A stretch of DNA of 64,000 bases, taken from NCBI RefSeq assembly GCF_016863475.1, contig NZ_BOOY01000036.1:289165-353164 (forward strand). The letters run 5' to 3'. The notes below the pieces were generated by a model. The model made no database searches, had not been told where the DNA came from, and worked only from the letters and a program-made list of their open reading frames with translations. Made by a program: the position numbers and the translations under genes. Shown piece after piece: positions 52,121 through 60,127 of the stretch (positions are counted from its first letter, which is position 1; every line of letters starts with the position of its first letter). Source of the stretch: Spirilliplanes yamanashiensis. GTDB taxonomy: Bacteria > Actinomycetota > Actinomycetes > Mycobacteriales > Micromonosporaceae.

Positions 52121-53611
52121 ATGGCGACGAGCGCGAAGCGGGGTGCCGGCGTACACCGGCGGTCCGGGCGGCAGCGGTGGGCCGCGCTGCGCGCCGGGCT
52201 GCTCGCCGTGTCGCTGGTGGCGGCCGCCGGCACGGTCGGCGGCGGCTTCCGGCCCGCGGAGGCGACGATCGCCGACTCGGGCGGCCAGTGGTTGTGGGAG
52301 GGCACGGCCCGCACGGTCAACAACGTCCGCGACGACGCCGGTTTCGGCCTGCTGCCCGCCGGGCTGTCGCTGACGGGCAAGGGCGTCGGCATCGCCCTCA
52401 TCGACACCGGCGTGGCGCCCGTGCCGGGCCTGACCGGCGGCAACGTCGTCAACGGGCCCGACCTGTCGTTCGACAGCCAGGACCCGCGCAAGCGGTACAT
52501 GGACGGCTACGGCCACGGCACCCACCTGGCCGGCATCATCTCGGCGCGCACCGCGAAGCTCACCGGCCTGGCGCCGGACGCGAAGCTGACCAGCATCAAG
52601 GTCGCTGCCGCCAACGGCGCCGTGGACGTGTCCCAGGTGATCGCCGCCGTCGACTGGGTGGTGGAGCACCGCGCGGACGACCGGAAGAATCCGATCCGGG
52701 TCCTCGTGCTGGCGTACGGCACGGACAGCACGCAGAACTACCAGGTCGACCCGCTCAGCGCCGCCGTCGAGAACGCCTGGCGCGCCGGCATCACGGTCGT
52801 GGCGGCCGGCGGCAACAACGGCAACGGCGCGCGCCTGCTGAACCCGGCGAGCGACCCGTTCGTCCTGGCCGTCGGCGGCTACGACGACCGCGGCACCTCC
52901 ACGTGGGCGGACGACAGGCTGGCCGACTTCACCAGCGTCGGCGGCGCCGGCCGGCGGATCGACGTCGTGGCGCCGGGCCGGTCCATCGTGTCGCTGCGGG
53001 CGCCCGGGTCGCTGCTCGACGCGGAGTACCCGCAGGCCCGGCTCGGCGCGGACTACTTCGTCGGCAGCGGCAGCTCGCAGGCCGCCGCGGTCACCGGCGC
53101 CGTGGTGGCGGACCTGCTGCAGGCGTACCCGGGCCTGAGCCCGGACCAGGTCAAGCACCTGCTGTACTGGTCGGCGTTCTCCCTCGGCCCGGCGGCCGAC
53201 AAGATCTGGGGCGTCAACATCGCCCAGGCGTGGCAGAATTACCGGGCCACCCCGCACCGCTACAGCGCGGTGGCCGCGCGGCAGAGGTTCACCGCCTCGA
53301 CGGGCCGCGGCTCGCTGGAGGCCGCCCGCGGCAGCATCCACGTCGCCGACGGCGCCGCGGTGCTGACGGGGGAGAACGACATCCTCGGGCCGTTCAGCAG
53401 CACGGCGTGGGCGAGGGCCAGCGCCGCCGGTACGGCCTGGGACGGCGGCCGCTGGATGGGCCGCGACTGGACGGGCGAGGGCTGGGCCGCCGGCCCGTCG
53501 GGCATGTCGTCGTGGACGGGCCGCGCCTGGTCGGGCCGGGCGTGGTCGGGCCGCGCCTGGTCCGGTCAGGGCTGGTCGTCGACGACGTGGCAGGGCGGCG
53601 CCTGGAGCTGA
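52121..53611 (+). CDS. Secreted subtilisin-like serine protease with Trp-rich C-terminal repeats
   Basis: The product has 496 residues. It has a signal peptide (L-R-A-G-L-L-A-V-S-L-V-A-A-A-G-T-V). The S8 triad is in I-A-L-I-D-T-G-V, Y-G-H-G-T-H-L-A-G and S-G-S-S-Q-A-A-A-V-T-G; the usual G-T-S is altered to G-S-S but the nucleophile is kept. The oxyanion Asn is likely in A-A-G-G-N-N-G. After residue 430 the protein is dominated by W-[ST]-G-R-[AD]-W repeats. ATG 52121 has a GGAGG site. The protease is probably exported and may attach to cell-surface material through the repeats. Confidence 0.92.
   Translation: MATSAKRGAGVHRRSGRQRWAALRAGLLAVSLVAAAGTVGGGFRPAEATIADSGGQWLWEGTARTVNNVRDDAGFGLLPAGLSLTGKGVGIALIDTGVAPVPGLTGGNVVNGPDLSFDSQDPRKRYMDGYGHGTHLAGIISARTAKLTGLAPDAKLTSIKVAAANGAVDVSQVIAAVDWVVEHRADDRKNPIRVLVLAYGTDSTQNYQVDPLSAAVENAWRAGITVVAAGGNNGNGARLLNPASDPFVLAVGGYDDRGTSTWADDRLADFTSVGGAGRRIDVVAPGRSIVSLRAPGSLLDAEYPQARLGADYFVGSGSSQAAAVTGAVVADLLQAYPGLSPDQVKHLLYWSAFSLGPAADKIWGVNIAQAWQNYRATPHRYSAVAARQRFTASTGRGSLEAARGSIHVADGAAVLTGENDILGPFSSTAWARASAAGTAWDGGRWMGRDWTGEGWAAGPSGMSSWTGRAWSGRAWSGRAWSGQGWSSTTWQGGAWS
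53510..53608 (+). repeat. 15-bp tandem repeats encoding W-S-G-R-A
   Basis: The last 33 codons of the protease gene contain a 15-bp unit (W-[ST]-G-R-A) repeated about four times and then degenerate. A looser W-x-G pattern extends upstream to about 53445. Confidence 0.8.
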
Positions 53612-53619
53612 GCCGCGTC

Positions 53620-54300
53620 CTACCCGGCCGGCGCCGAGAACAGCCGGACGACCCGCGCGACGGCGGCGCGGTCGCCCTCGACGCGCACGGCGCCGTCGCG
53701 CTCGGCGTCCGCGAGCGGCAGACCGTCGAAGAGGACGGCGCTCCACGCGGTCGCCTCGGCGGTGACGGTGGCCGCGGGCCCGGGCGCGGCGCCGGCCCGC
53801 ACGTCGAGGCGCCCGCCGCCCGCGGACACCCGGTAGTCGTGCACCGGCGGGTCGGGCCGGCGCCCGTCGTACAGGCGCAGGGCCAGGACCGGCACCGCAC
53901 CGGGTACGGCGGGAGCCATCGTGCGCATGGCCAGCACCATCGCGTCGGGCGTCATGCCTCCGGCGGTGCCGGGATCGGGCCCGGCGGAGTACCAGCGCCC
54001 CAGCGCCTCCAGGACGCCCCCGAGCCCGCGGCCCCACTCCGTCGCGGCGTACGCCCGGGCGCGGGCGGGGCCGGGCAGCACGACCTGCTCGACGATCCCG
54101 GCGTCCTGCAGCAGCCGCAGCCGCTCGGTGAGCACGGCCGGGGTGATGCCGCGGACGGCCTCCTGCAGGTCGGCGAACCGCTTGGGCCCGAGGATCACCT
54201 CCCGCACGACGATCAGCGTCCACCGGTCGCCGACGAGGTCGAGCGCGTTGGCGGCGCGGCACGCGTCGCCGAGGTCCCCGTACGTCCGCCTGGTCGGCAC
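53620..54300 (-). CDS. HxlR-type winged-helix regulator with C-terminal sensor-like domain
   Basis: The product has 226 residues. Residues 1-105 are an HxlR winged helix (C-R-A-A-N-A-L-D-L-V-G-D-R-W-T-L-I-V, then R-F-A-D-L-Q). Residues about 120-226 look like an SCP2-type or small ligand-binding domain (G-G-R-L-D-V-R-A-G, A-W-S-A-V-L-F-D-G). HxlR proteins answer to redox or small molecules. GTG 54300 is the start. It is divergent from the DUF899 remnant, which begins 2-5 bp away. Confidence 0.88.
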   Translation of the reverse strand: MPTRRTYGDLGDACRAANALDLVGDRWTLIVVREVILGPKRFADLQEAVRGITPAVLTERLRLLQDAGIVEQVVLPGPARARAYAATEWGRGLGGVLEALGRWYSAGPDPGTAGGMTPDAMVLAMRTMAPAVPGAVPVLALRLYDGRRPDPPVHDYRVSAGGGRLDVRAGAAPGPAATVTAEATAWSAVLFDGLPLADAERDGAVRVEGDRAAVARVVRLFSAPAG

Positions 54301-54301
54301 G

Positions 54302-54829
54302 GCAATCCTTCGGCCCCACGACCAGCTCGTCGTCTACAAGCACATGTGGCACGACGGCAAGCCGTTCGAGGACCAGTGCGAGGGCTGCACCGCCTCCATC
54401 TGGGACTTCCACGACGCCGCGTACCTCGGCGCACGCGGCATCTCCTTCGCCGTCCTCGGCGAGGGCCCGTACGAGGAGATGGCGCCCTTCCGCGAGTTCA
54501 TGGGCTACACCCACCCGTGGTACTCGACCCACGGCGTCCACGACCCGGCCATCGCCGGCGGCGGCGTCATCGCCTGCTACCTGCGCCGCGGCGGCCGCTT
54601 CTACCTGACCTACGAGACCACGGGCCGCGGCGTCGAGGCCATCATGGCCTCGCACCGGCTGCTCGACATGACGGTGTACGGCCGGCAGGAGGTCTGGGAG
54701 GACTCCCCGCCGGGCTGGCCGCAGGACCCCACGTACACGCACTGGCGCCGCGACGGCCGCCCCGTGCCGCAGTGGACCCGCCCCGGCGCGTCCCCGGTCG
54801 GCGCCCGGCCGGACCCCCACTGCCACTGA
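54302..54829 (+). pseudogene. 5'-truncated DUF899-family gene
   Basis: The reading frame enters family sequence directly at L-R-P-H-D-Q-L-V-V-Y-K-H-M-W-H, lacking the first 70-90 residues of DUF899 (thioredoxin-like AhpC/TSA relatives). What remains is well conserved: Q-C-E-G-C-T, F-A-V-L-G-E-G-P-Y-E-E, F-M-G-Y-T-H-P-W-Y-S, Y-E-T-T-G-R-G. The only possible internal start is ATG 54344, which would give 161 residues without a ribosome-binding site. The break falls at the start codon of the divergent HxlR gene, suggesting a deletion removed the 5' end. Confidence 0.75.
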
Positions 54830-54846
54830 CGGCGGCGCGGCTGGTG

Positions 54847-55287
54847 TCAGCCCAGCTCCTCGGCCAGCCCGACGATGATCCCCTCGGGCCCGCGCACGTA
54901 GCAGAGCCGGTAGACGTCCTCGTACTGCGCCACCTCGCCGACCAGCTCGGCGCCGTGCGCCCGCAGCCGATCGACCACGTCGTCCACGTCGTCGACGGCG
55001 AACATGATGCGGCGGATGCCCAGCGTGTTCGCCGGCGCGTCCACCGGCTCCGAGCGGATCGCCGCCGGCGTGTGGAACCGCGCCAGCTCCACCTTCCCGT
55101 GCCCGTCGGGGGTGCGCAGCATGGCGACCTCCTGCCGAACGTCATCGATGCCGATGACCCGCTCCACCCACCGCCCCTCGACGGGCCCGCGAAACGCCAA
55201 CTCCATGCCGAGCTCCACGAGGAACGCGACGACCGCGTCCATGTCGTCGACGACGATGAGAACGTTGTCCATCCGCTGGATCGCCAT
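54847..55287 (-). CDS. VOC-family protein
   Basis: This 146-residue glyoxalase-fold protein has M-D-N-V-L-I-V-V-D-D-M-D-A-V-V-A-F at the start, E-L-A-R-F-H-T-P in the middle, I-M-F-A-V-D-D-V, and a C-terminal R-G-P-E-G-I-I-V-G-L-A-E. Candidate metal-site residues lie in these segments. ATG 55287 has a GGGGAGG site. The substrate is unknown. Confidence 0.9.
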   Translation of the reverse strand: MAIQRMDNVLIVVDDMDAVVAFLVELGMELAFRGPVEGRWVERVIGIDDVRQEVAMLRTPDGHGKVELARFHTPAAIRSEPVDAPANTLGIRRIMFAVDDVDDVVDRLRAHGAELVGEVAQYEDVYRLCYVRGPEGIIVGLAEELG

Positions 55288-55366
55288 GCCGGCCTCCCCG
55301 GTGTCGTGCGGCCCCACCGGCCGCGCCCGCCCTGGAGACGGAGCCACCGCCCGATCATCGACACCT

Positions 55367-55933
55367 TCAGGACGCCGCCCGCGCGGCCGCCTCGATCGCC
55401 GCCCACCGCGCCTCCCGCTCCGCCGCGTCGACCGGCCGCTCGTAAGCGGCCGCCTCGCCGGTCCGCCCGTCGAGCTGCTCCCGCAGGATGTCGGCGTGCC
55501 CGGCATGCCGCGTGGTGTCCGCGAGCACGTGCACGACCACGGCGAACAGGTCGACGTCGGGCCGCGGCCACCACGGCACCCGCCCCCGCGCATCGAGGGG
55601 TAGTTCCCCGACCGTCGCCTCGGCGTGCGCCGCCGCTCGCCGGTGCAGGTCAAGGACCTGCTCGCGGGTCTCGCCGGGGGTGACCCACAGGTCGCTGCCG
55701 TCGGCGTCCTGCCACCGCGGCAGCGGCCCGGGAAACGGGCGGCCGAACACCTCGCCGAGGTACCGGGCCTCCCAGGTGGCGACATGCTTGACCAGCCCGA
55801 GCAGATTCGTGCCGGTGCTGGTCAGGGGCCGCCGCACGTCGTACTCGGACAGCCCGTCGAGCTTCCACACCAGCGCCCCGCGGGCGAACCGCAGCTCATC
55901 GAGCAGATGACCCTTGACGACGTCGTCCCTCAC
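55367..55933 (-). CDS. DinB-family (DUF664-like) protein
   Basis: This 188-residue four-helix-bundle protein of the DinB/mycothiol-transferase-like superfamily has L-V-K-H-V-A-T-W-E-A-R-Y near residue 48 (first His) and L-A-D-T-T-R-H-A-G-H-A-D-I-L-R-E near 155 (second and third His). Together they make the usual three-histidine metal site. Related proteins are thiol (mycothiol/bacillithiol) S-transferases. GTG 55933 is the start; it diverges from the gene at 55958. Confidence 0.88.
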   Translation of the reverse strand: MRDDVVKGHLLDELRFARGALVWKLDGLSEYDVRRPLTSTGTNLLGLVKHVATWEARYLGEVFGRPFPGPLPRWQDADGSDLWVTPGETREQVLDLHRRAAAHAEATVGELPLDARGRVPWWPRPDVDLFAVVVHVLADTTRHAGHADILREQLDGRTGEAAAYERPVDAAEREARWAAIEAAARAAS

Positions 55934-55957
55934 GCCACCCGAGCCTGCCCTGTGAGG

Positions 55958-56683
55958 GTGCACGACGACAATGGGCGCCGAACTGCGACGCGCATCGCGT
56001 CCGAGAGATCTACCAGAGGTGCCAGCATTCCCATCTCCGCAGCAGCGGCCACCATCAAGCGCCGGCCTTTCCGGCGCCTGCTCGTCGCCCTCCTCGCCGC
56101 CACTGCGCTGCCGTTGACGGTCGGCGCGTGGGTTCTGACCCGTCCCGTCGCAGCCGGCGCCGAGTTCGGCGAAGGGCCCGACGTCGAGCACAACGACGTC
56201 GTCATCAAGACGCATCGAGACGTCGGCCAGCGGATGACCGACGGGCAGACAACCCTGCAGCTCTACAAGGGCCCGGTGACGCTTCGGTCCATCTCCTTCG
56301 AACTCGAAGGCGACACCGTGCGGCAGCTGGGTGAGCCGATGGTGGTCGAACTGTTGCCCGGAGCTAGGGCACTCATGGACACGGTCGACAACTATCCGCT
56401 CATCGCTGATCAGCTCGCGGAACGTCGCCTGGGTGAGCCGCGCCCTGTCGAGGGAGCCGTCCTGACGGTCCGACCCGGCCAGGAACACACCACGTATCTC
56501 ATTCTGATCGGCTTCGAGATCACCACAGAAGGGCGCACCGTCAAGAGTCAGCCCGACATCGAATTCACGATGGAGGGCTCCTGGCGCCGCCACAACCTCC
56601 ACCTGACGATGTCCCGGGTCTTCTGCTCGCCCAAGGCGACCTTCGAGGCGGAGACGTGCACGTTCCCTGACGAGGCGCGATAG
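55958..56683 (+). CDS. Membrane-anchored protein of unknown function, lower GC
   Basis: This 241-residue protein has an N-terminal basic segment, one helix (L-L-V-A-L-L-A-A-T-A-L-P-L-T-V-G-A-W, about residues 43-60) and an extracytoplasmic domain with two cysteines near the C-terminus. Codon use is visibly less GC-biased than in neighbours (codons such as ACA, ATT, CTA, TAT), hinting at a different origin or low expression. GTG 55958 is chosen; GTG 55952 is in frame. No family is recognised. Confidence 0.65.
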   Translation: MHDDNGRRTATRIASERSTRGASIPISAAAATIKRRPFRRLLVALLAATALPLTVGAWVLTRPVAAGAEFGEGPDVEHNDVVIKTHRDVGQRMTDGQTTLQLYKGPVTLRSISFELEGDTVRQLGEPMVVELLPGARALMDTVDNYPLIADQLAERRLGEPRPVEGAVLTVRPGQEHTTYLILIGFEITTEGRTVKSQPDIEFTMEGSWRRHNLHLTMSRVFCSPKATFEAETCTFPDEAR

Positions 56684-56840
56684 CTGGGAGCACCGTCGCT
56701 CGGTGCACCATGCGAACCCGCGTCAGCTTCATCGATGCGGTCACGAACAATCTTCGCCATCCGGGCACCGACGGGCCGGCGGCTCGGACCGGCGAAAGGC
56801 CCAGGTCGACGATCACGCCACTGACCTGCGCCTTCACACG

Positions 56841-56914
56841 TGGAGCGGGCGACGAGAATCGAACTCGCGTAATCAGTTTGGAAGACTGAGGCTCTACCAT
56901 TGAGCTACGCCCGC
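56841..56914 (-). tRNA. tRNA-Gly (anticodon TCC)
   Basis: On the minus strand the acceptor GCGGGCG (56914-56908) pairs with CGCCCGC (56851-56845). The D-arm GTAGCTCAATGGTAGAGC, an anticodon loop with TCC, and the T-loop GTTCGATTC are all recognisable. Discriminator T and an encoded CCA follow at 56844-56841. It reads glycine GGA codons. It is divergent from the tRNA-Pro gene. The rest of 56684-57011 has no gene. Confidence 0.96.
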
Positions 56915-57011
56915 GTACCCCCGGCACAGCCGGAGCGCACCCCAGCGTACCGGCCCCCGCCACACCGGGTGCGCCCGCCCCGCACCCCACCGCATACACT
57001 CGGTGCGCCAC

Positions 57012-57085
57012 CGGGGTGTGGCGCAGCTTGGTAGCGCACTCGCTTTGGGAGCGAGGGGCCGTGGGTTCAAATCCCGCCACCCCGA
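57012..57085 (+). tRNA. tRNA-Pro (anticodon TGG)
   Basis: Acceptor CGGGGTG pairs with CACCCCG. The D-arm GGCGCAGCTTGGTAGCGC, anticodon TGG in CTTTGGGAG, and T-loop GGTTCAAATCC are present. The 3' CCA is not encoded. It ends 41 bp before the trigger factor start, so the two may be co-transcribed. Confidence 0.96.
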
Positions 57086-57125
57086 CACACGCCAACACAT
57101 CGAAGAGATCCATAGGAGTACGCCT

Positions 57126-58472
57126 GTGAAGAGCACCGTCGAGACTCTGAGCCCGACTCGGGTGCGGCTCGCCATCGAGGTGCCGTTCGACGAGCTCAAG
57201 CCGAGCCTGCAGAAGGCGTACCGGGAGATCGGCGCGCAGGTGCAGATCCCTGGCTTCCGTCGCGGCAAGATCCCGGCCGCCGTCATCGACCAGCGCGTGG
57301 GCCGCGGCGCCGTGCTGAACGAGGCGATCCAGGAGGCCATCCCGCAGCAGATCCTCGCGGCCGTGCAGGAGCACGACGTGAAGACGCTGGGCCGGCCCGA
57401 GGTCGACATCACCGAGCTCGAGGACGGTCAGCCGCTGAAGTTCACCGCCGAGGTGGACGTGCGGCCGGAGATCACGGTCCCGGACCTGTCGGGCGTGAGC
57501 GTGACGGTCGACGCGGTCGAGGTCGACGACGCGGCGATCGACGAGCAGGTCAACGGTCTGCGTGAGCGGTTCGCGACGCTGAAGGGCGTCGACCGGCCGG
57601 CGCAGGACGGCGACTACGTCCAGCTGGACCTGAACGCGACGGTCGACGGCGAGGAGGTGCCGGGCGGTTCGGCGTCGAACATCTCGCACGAGGTGGGCAG
57701 CAAGCAGCTCCTGCCGGGCCTCGACGAGGTGCTGGTGGGCCTGCTGCCGGGCGCGGACGCCGAGTTCACGACGCAGCTGGTGGGCGGCGACTTCGCCGGC
57801 CGCGACGCGAACGTGAAGGTCACCGTCCGCACGGTCAAGGAGAAGGAGCTCCCGCCGGTCGACGACGACTTCGCCCAACTGGCGAGCGAGTTCGACACCC
57901 TGGAGGAGCTGCGCAACGACCTGCGTGAGCGGCTGGGCCGGGTGAAGAAGGTCGAGCAGATCTACGCGGCCCGTGACAAGGCGCTGGAGCAGCTCGTCGA
58001 GGCCGCCGACATCCCGGCGCCGGAGGGCGTCGTGAAGGAGGAGGTCGAGGGCCGCAAGGAGCAGATGGCCGACCAGCTGCAGCGCATCGGCGCCTCGATG
58101 GAGGACTACCTGGCCTCGGAGGACAAGACCGAGGAGCAGATCGACGCCGAGCTGGCCGAGGCGGCCACCCAGGGCATCAAGATCCAGCTGCTGCTGGACA
58201 CGATCGCCGACGCGCAGGAGATCGAGGTGTCGGACGACGAGTTCGGCCACGAGATCGTGCACCGCGCGCAGCGTGCCCAGATGCAGCCGCAGCAGTACTA
58301 CGACCAGCTGGTCCGCTCGGGCGCGGCCCCGGCGGTGTACGGCGACGTGCGCCGCGGCAAGGCCCTCGCCTGGGTGATGGAGCAGATCGACATGCAGGAC
58401 TCGGCGGGCAACAAGCTGAGCGTGGAGGACCTGCGGGCGGCCGACGACGAGCACGCCGGTCACAACCACTGA
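57126..58472 (+). CDS. tig: Trigger factor (peptidyl-prolyl isomerase chaperone)
   Basis: This 448-residue ribosome-bound chaperone has the ribosome-binding signature G-F-R-R-G-K-I-P near residue 47. The PPIase domain spans about residues 160-245, and the rest is the helical substrate-binding cradle. It ends in an acidic, His-rich tail (D-D-E-H-A-G-H-N-H). GTG 57126 has a GGAG site and gives V-K-S-T-V-E-T. The order tig-clpP-clpP-clpX is the widely conserved one. Confidence 0.97.
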   Translation: MKSTVETLSPTRVRLAIEVPFDELKPSLQKAYREIGAQVQIPGFRRGKIPAAVIDQRVGRGAVLNEAIQEAIPQQILAAVQEHDVKTLGRPEVDITELEDGQPLKFTAEVDVRPEITVPDLSGVSVTVDAVEVDDAAIDEQVNGLRERFATLKGVDRPAQDGDYVQLDLNATVDGEEVPGGSASNISHEVGSKQLLPGLDEVLVGLLPGADAEFTTQLVGGDFAGRDANVKVTVRTVKEKELPPVDDDFAQLASEFDTLEELRNDLRERLGRVKKVEQIYAARDKALEQLVEAADIPAPEGVVKEEVEGRKEQMADQLQRIGASMEDYLASEDKTEEQIDAELAEAATQGIKIQLLLDTIADAQEIEVSDDEFGHEIVHRAQRAQMQPQQYYDQLVRSGAAPAVYGDVRRGKALAWVMEQIDMQDSAGNKLSVEDLRAADDEHAGHNH

Positions 58473-58486
58473 CACGGGCACGAAAC

Positions 58487-58518
58487 GCAGGGGCCGTCGC
58501 GCGTGCGGCGGCCCCTGC
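58487..58518 (+). terminator. Hairpin terminator candidate after tig
   Basis: GCAGGGGCCG and CGGCCCCTGC are perfect 10-bp arms with a 12-base loop, beginning 14 bp after the tig stop. No T run follows, as is common for actinobacterial terminators. Confidence 0.65.
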
Positions 58519-58531
58519 GCTGTCAGCGAAC
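58518..58531 (+). promoter_or_regulatory. Candidate ClgR operator upstream of clpP1
   Basis: CGCT-GTCA-GCGAAC matches the CGCT-N4-GCGNAC box described for ClgR in actinobacteria (recalled from the literature on bifidobacterial and related clp genes). It begins where the tig hairpin ends and is 80 bp before the clpP1 ATG, upstream of a -10-like TAGGGT at 58570-58575. Confidence 0.6.
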
Positions 58532-58610
58532 ACCTGCCCGAGCGGGAAGTCGAAGCCCCGTTCAGCGGCTAGGGTCGGTCGTACGACGGACAAAGCTGCG
58601 AAGGGCTGCC

Positions 58611-59243
58611 ATGACCGATCTGCACATTCCCGCGTCCCCCCTCGCCCGGGGCGGCGACACCCTCAGTGGCAACCTCGACGACTCGGTCTACAACCGTCTG
58701 CTCCGTGAGCGCATCGTGTTCCTGGGCAGCGAGGTGACCGACCAGGTCGCCAACCGCATCTGCGCGCAGCTGCTGCTGCTGGCCGCGGAGGACCCCGAGC
58801 GCGACATCAACCTCTGGATCAACTCGCCGGGTGGCTCGGTCTACTCGGGCATGGCGATCTACGACACGATGCAGTTCATCGACAACGACGTCTCGACGGT
58901 CGCGATGGGCATGGCCGCGTCGATGGGTCAGCTGCTGCTGTGCGCCGGCACCGCCGGCAAGCGCTACGCGCTCCCGCACGCGCGGATCATGATGCACCAG
59001 CCGTCCGGTGGCATGGGTGGCACCGCGTCCGACATCGCCATCCAGGCGGAGCAGATGCTCTACACGAAGCGCATGTTCCAGGAGCGGGTGGCTCACCACA
59101 CGGGCCAGGACCAGGCCCAGATCGAGGCCGACTCCGACCGGGACCGCTGGTTCACGGCGCAGGAGGCCAAGGACTACGGCTTCATCGACAAGGTGATCAC
59201 GGGCGCCACGCAGGTGCCCGAGGGCGCCGGAACGCTGAACTGA
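58611..59243 (+). CDS. clpP1: ATP-dependent Clp protease proteolytic subunit ClpP1
   Basis: This 210-residue serine protease subunit has its nucleophile in M-A-A-S-M-G-Q, its His in [10 protein letters not shown], and its Asp in [15 protein letters not shown] forms the substrate-binding strand. In actinobacteria two different ClpP rings form the active protease with ClpX or ClpC1. ATG 58611 has a GAAGGG site. The gene is followed 11 bp later by clpP2. Confidence 0.97.
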   Translation: MTDLHIPASPLARGGDTLSGNLDDSVYNRLLRERIVFLGSEVTDQVANRICAQLLLLAAEDPERDINLWINSPGGSVYSGMAIYDTMQFIDNDVSTVAMGMAASMGQLLLCAGTAGKRYALPHARIMMHQPSGGMGGTASDIAIQAEQMLYTKRMFQERVAHHTGQDQAQIEADSDRDRWFTAQEAKDYGFIDKVITGATQVPEGAGTLN

Positions 59244-59254
59244 GGAGCTGCACG

Positions 59255-59917
59255 ATGACTGACCTGACCATGCCCCCTGGGTTCGCTCCGGTGCACAACC
59301 GCTACGTGCTGCCCTCGTTCGTCGAGCGCACGTCGTACGGCGTGAAGGAGTCGAACCCGTACAACAAGATGTTCGAGGACCGGATCATCTTCCTCGGCGT
59401 CCAGGTGGACGACGCGTCGGCGAACGACGTGATGGCCCAGCTGCTGACGCTGGAGAGCACCGACCCGGACCGCGACATCACGATGTACATCAACTCGCCG
59501 GGCGGCTCGTTCACGGCCATGACGGCCATCTACGACACGATGCAGTACATCCGCCCGGACGTGAGCACGGTGTGCCTGGGCCAGGCGGCGAGCGCGGCGG
59601 CGGTGCTGCTGGCCGCGGGTGCCCCGGGCAAGCGCATGGCGCTGCCGAACTCCCGGATCATCATCCACCAGCCGGCCACCGAGGGTGGTTACGGCCAGGG
59701 TTCGGACATCGAGATCCAGGCCCGGGAGATCCTCCGCATGCGCACGCAGCTGGAGGACATGATCTCGCGGCACTCGAACACGCCGATCGAGAAGGTCCGC
59801 AAGGACATCGACCGCGACAAGATCATGACCGCGGCCGAGGCGCACGAGTACGGCATCGTCGACACGGTGCTGGTGAGCCGCAAGAAGACGCTGCTCGCCG
59901 CGAGTTCGTCGAGCTGA
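59255..59917 (+). CDS. clpP2: ATP-dependent Clp protease proteolytic subunit ClpP2
   Basis: This 220-residue second ClpP subunit has its nucleophile in Q-A-A-S-A-A-A, its His in R-I-I-I-H-Q-P, and its Asp in K-D-I-D-R-D. It has Y-I-N-S-P-G-G-S-F and Q-A-A-S-A where clpP1 has M-A-A-S-M. This distinguishes the P2-type ring, which docks the ATPase in relatives. ATG 59255 has GAGGAG upstream. Tail A-A-S-S-S-S. Confidence 0.97.
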   Translation: MTDLTMPPGFAPVHNRYVLPSFVERTSYGVKESNPYNKMFEDRIIFLGVQVDDASANDVMAQLLTLESTDPDRDITMYINSPGGSFTAMTAIYDTMQYIRPDVSTVCLGQAASAAAVLLAAGAPGKRMALPNSRIIIHQPATEGGYGQGSDIEIQAREILRMRTQLEDMISRHSNTPIEKVRKDIDRDKIMTAAEAHEYGIVDTVLVSRKKTLLAASSSS

Positions 59918-59979
59918 CCGCGTGGTGTCGGGGGCCGGCCGGGCTCGCTAGACTGGCTGGCTCCTGACACGCCCGTTTT

Positions 59980-60002
59980 GGGGGGTCGGGAAACCGCCCC
60001 CC
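59980..60002 (+). terminator. Hairpin between clpP2 and clpX
   Basis: GGGGGG-T-CGG and CCG-CCCCCC pair around a GAAA tetraloop, with a single bulged T. The position 63 bp after clpP2 and 126 bp before clpX fits a terminator or a processing/attenuation hairpin. A weak -10-like TAGACT (59949-59954) precedes it. Confidence 0.55.
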
Positions 60003-60127
60003 AGCGGGTAACGTCAAGCGTGCGCCCTCAGCAATGGGGGCATTCGGACGATGGGACACCGACGAGGTGCCTCGTCCTCAGCCAGGGGCCGGTCTCGTAC
60101 CGGCCGATGAGCGCAGGGAGAACGTAG

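Noticed and set aside
56841..57085. tRNA-borne integration site
   Set aside because: Both tRNA genes look intact, and no integrase or repeated tRNA 3' end was found within the window.
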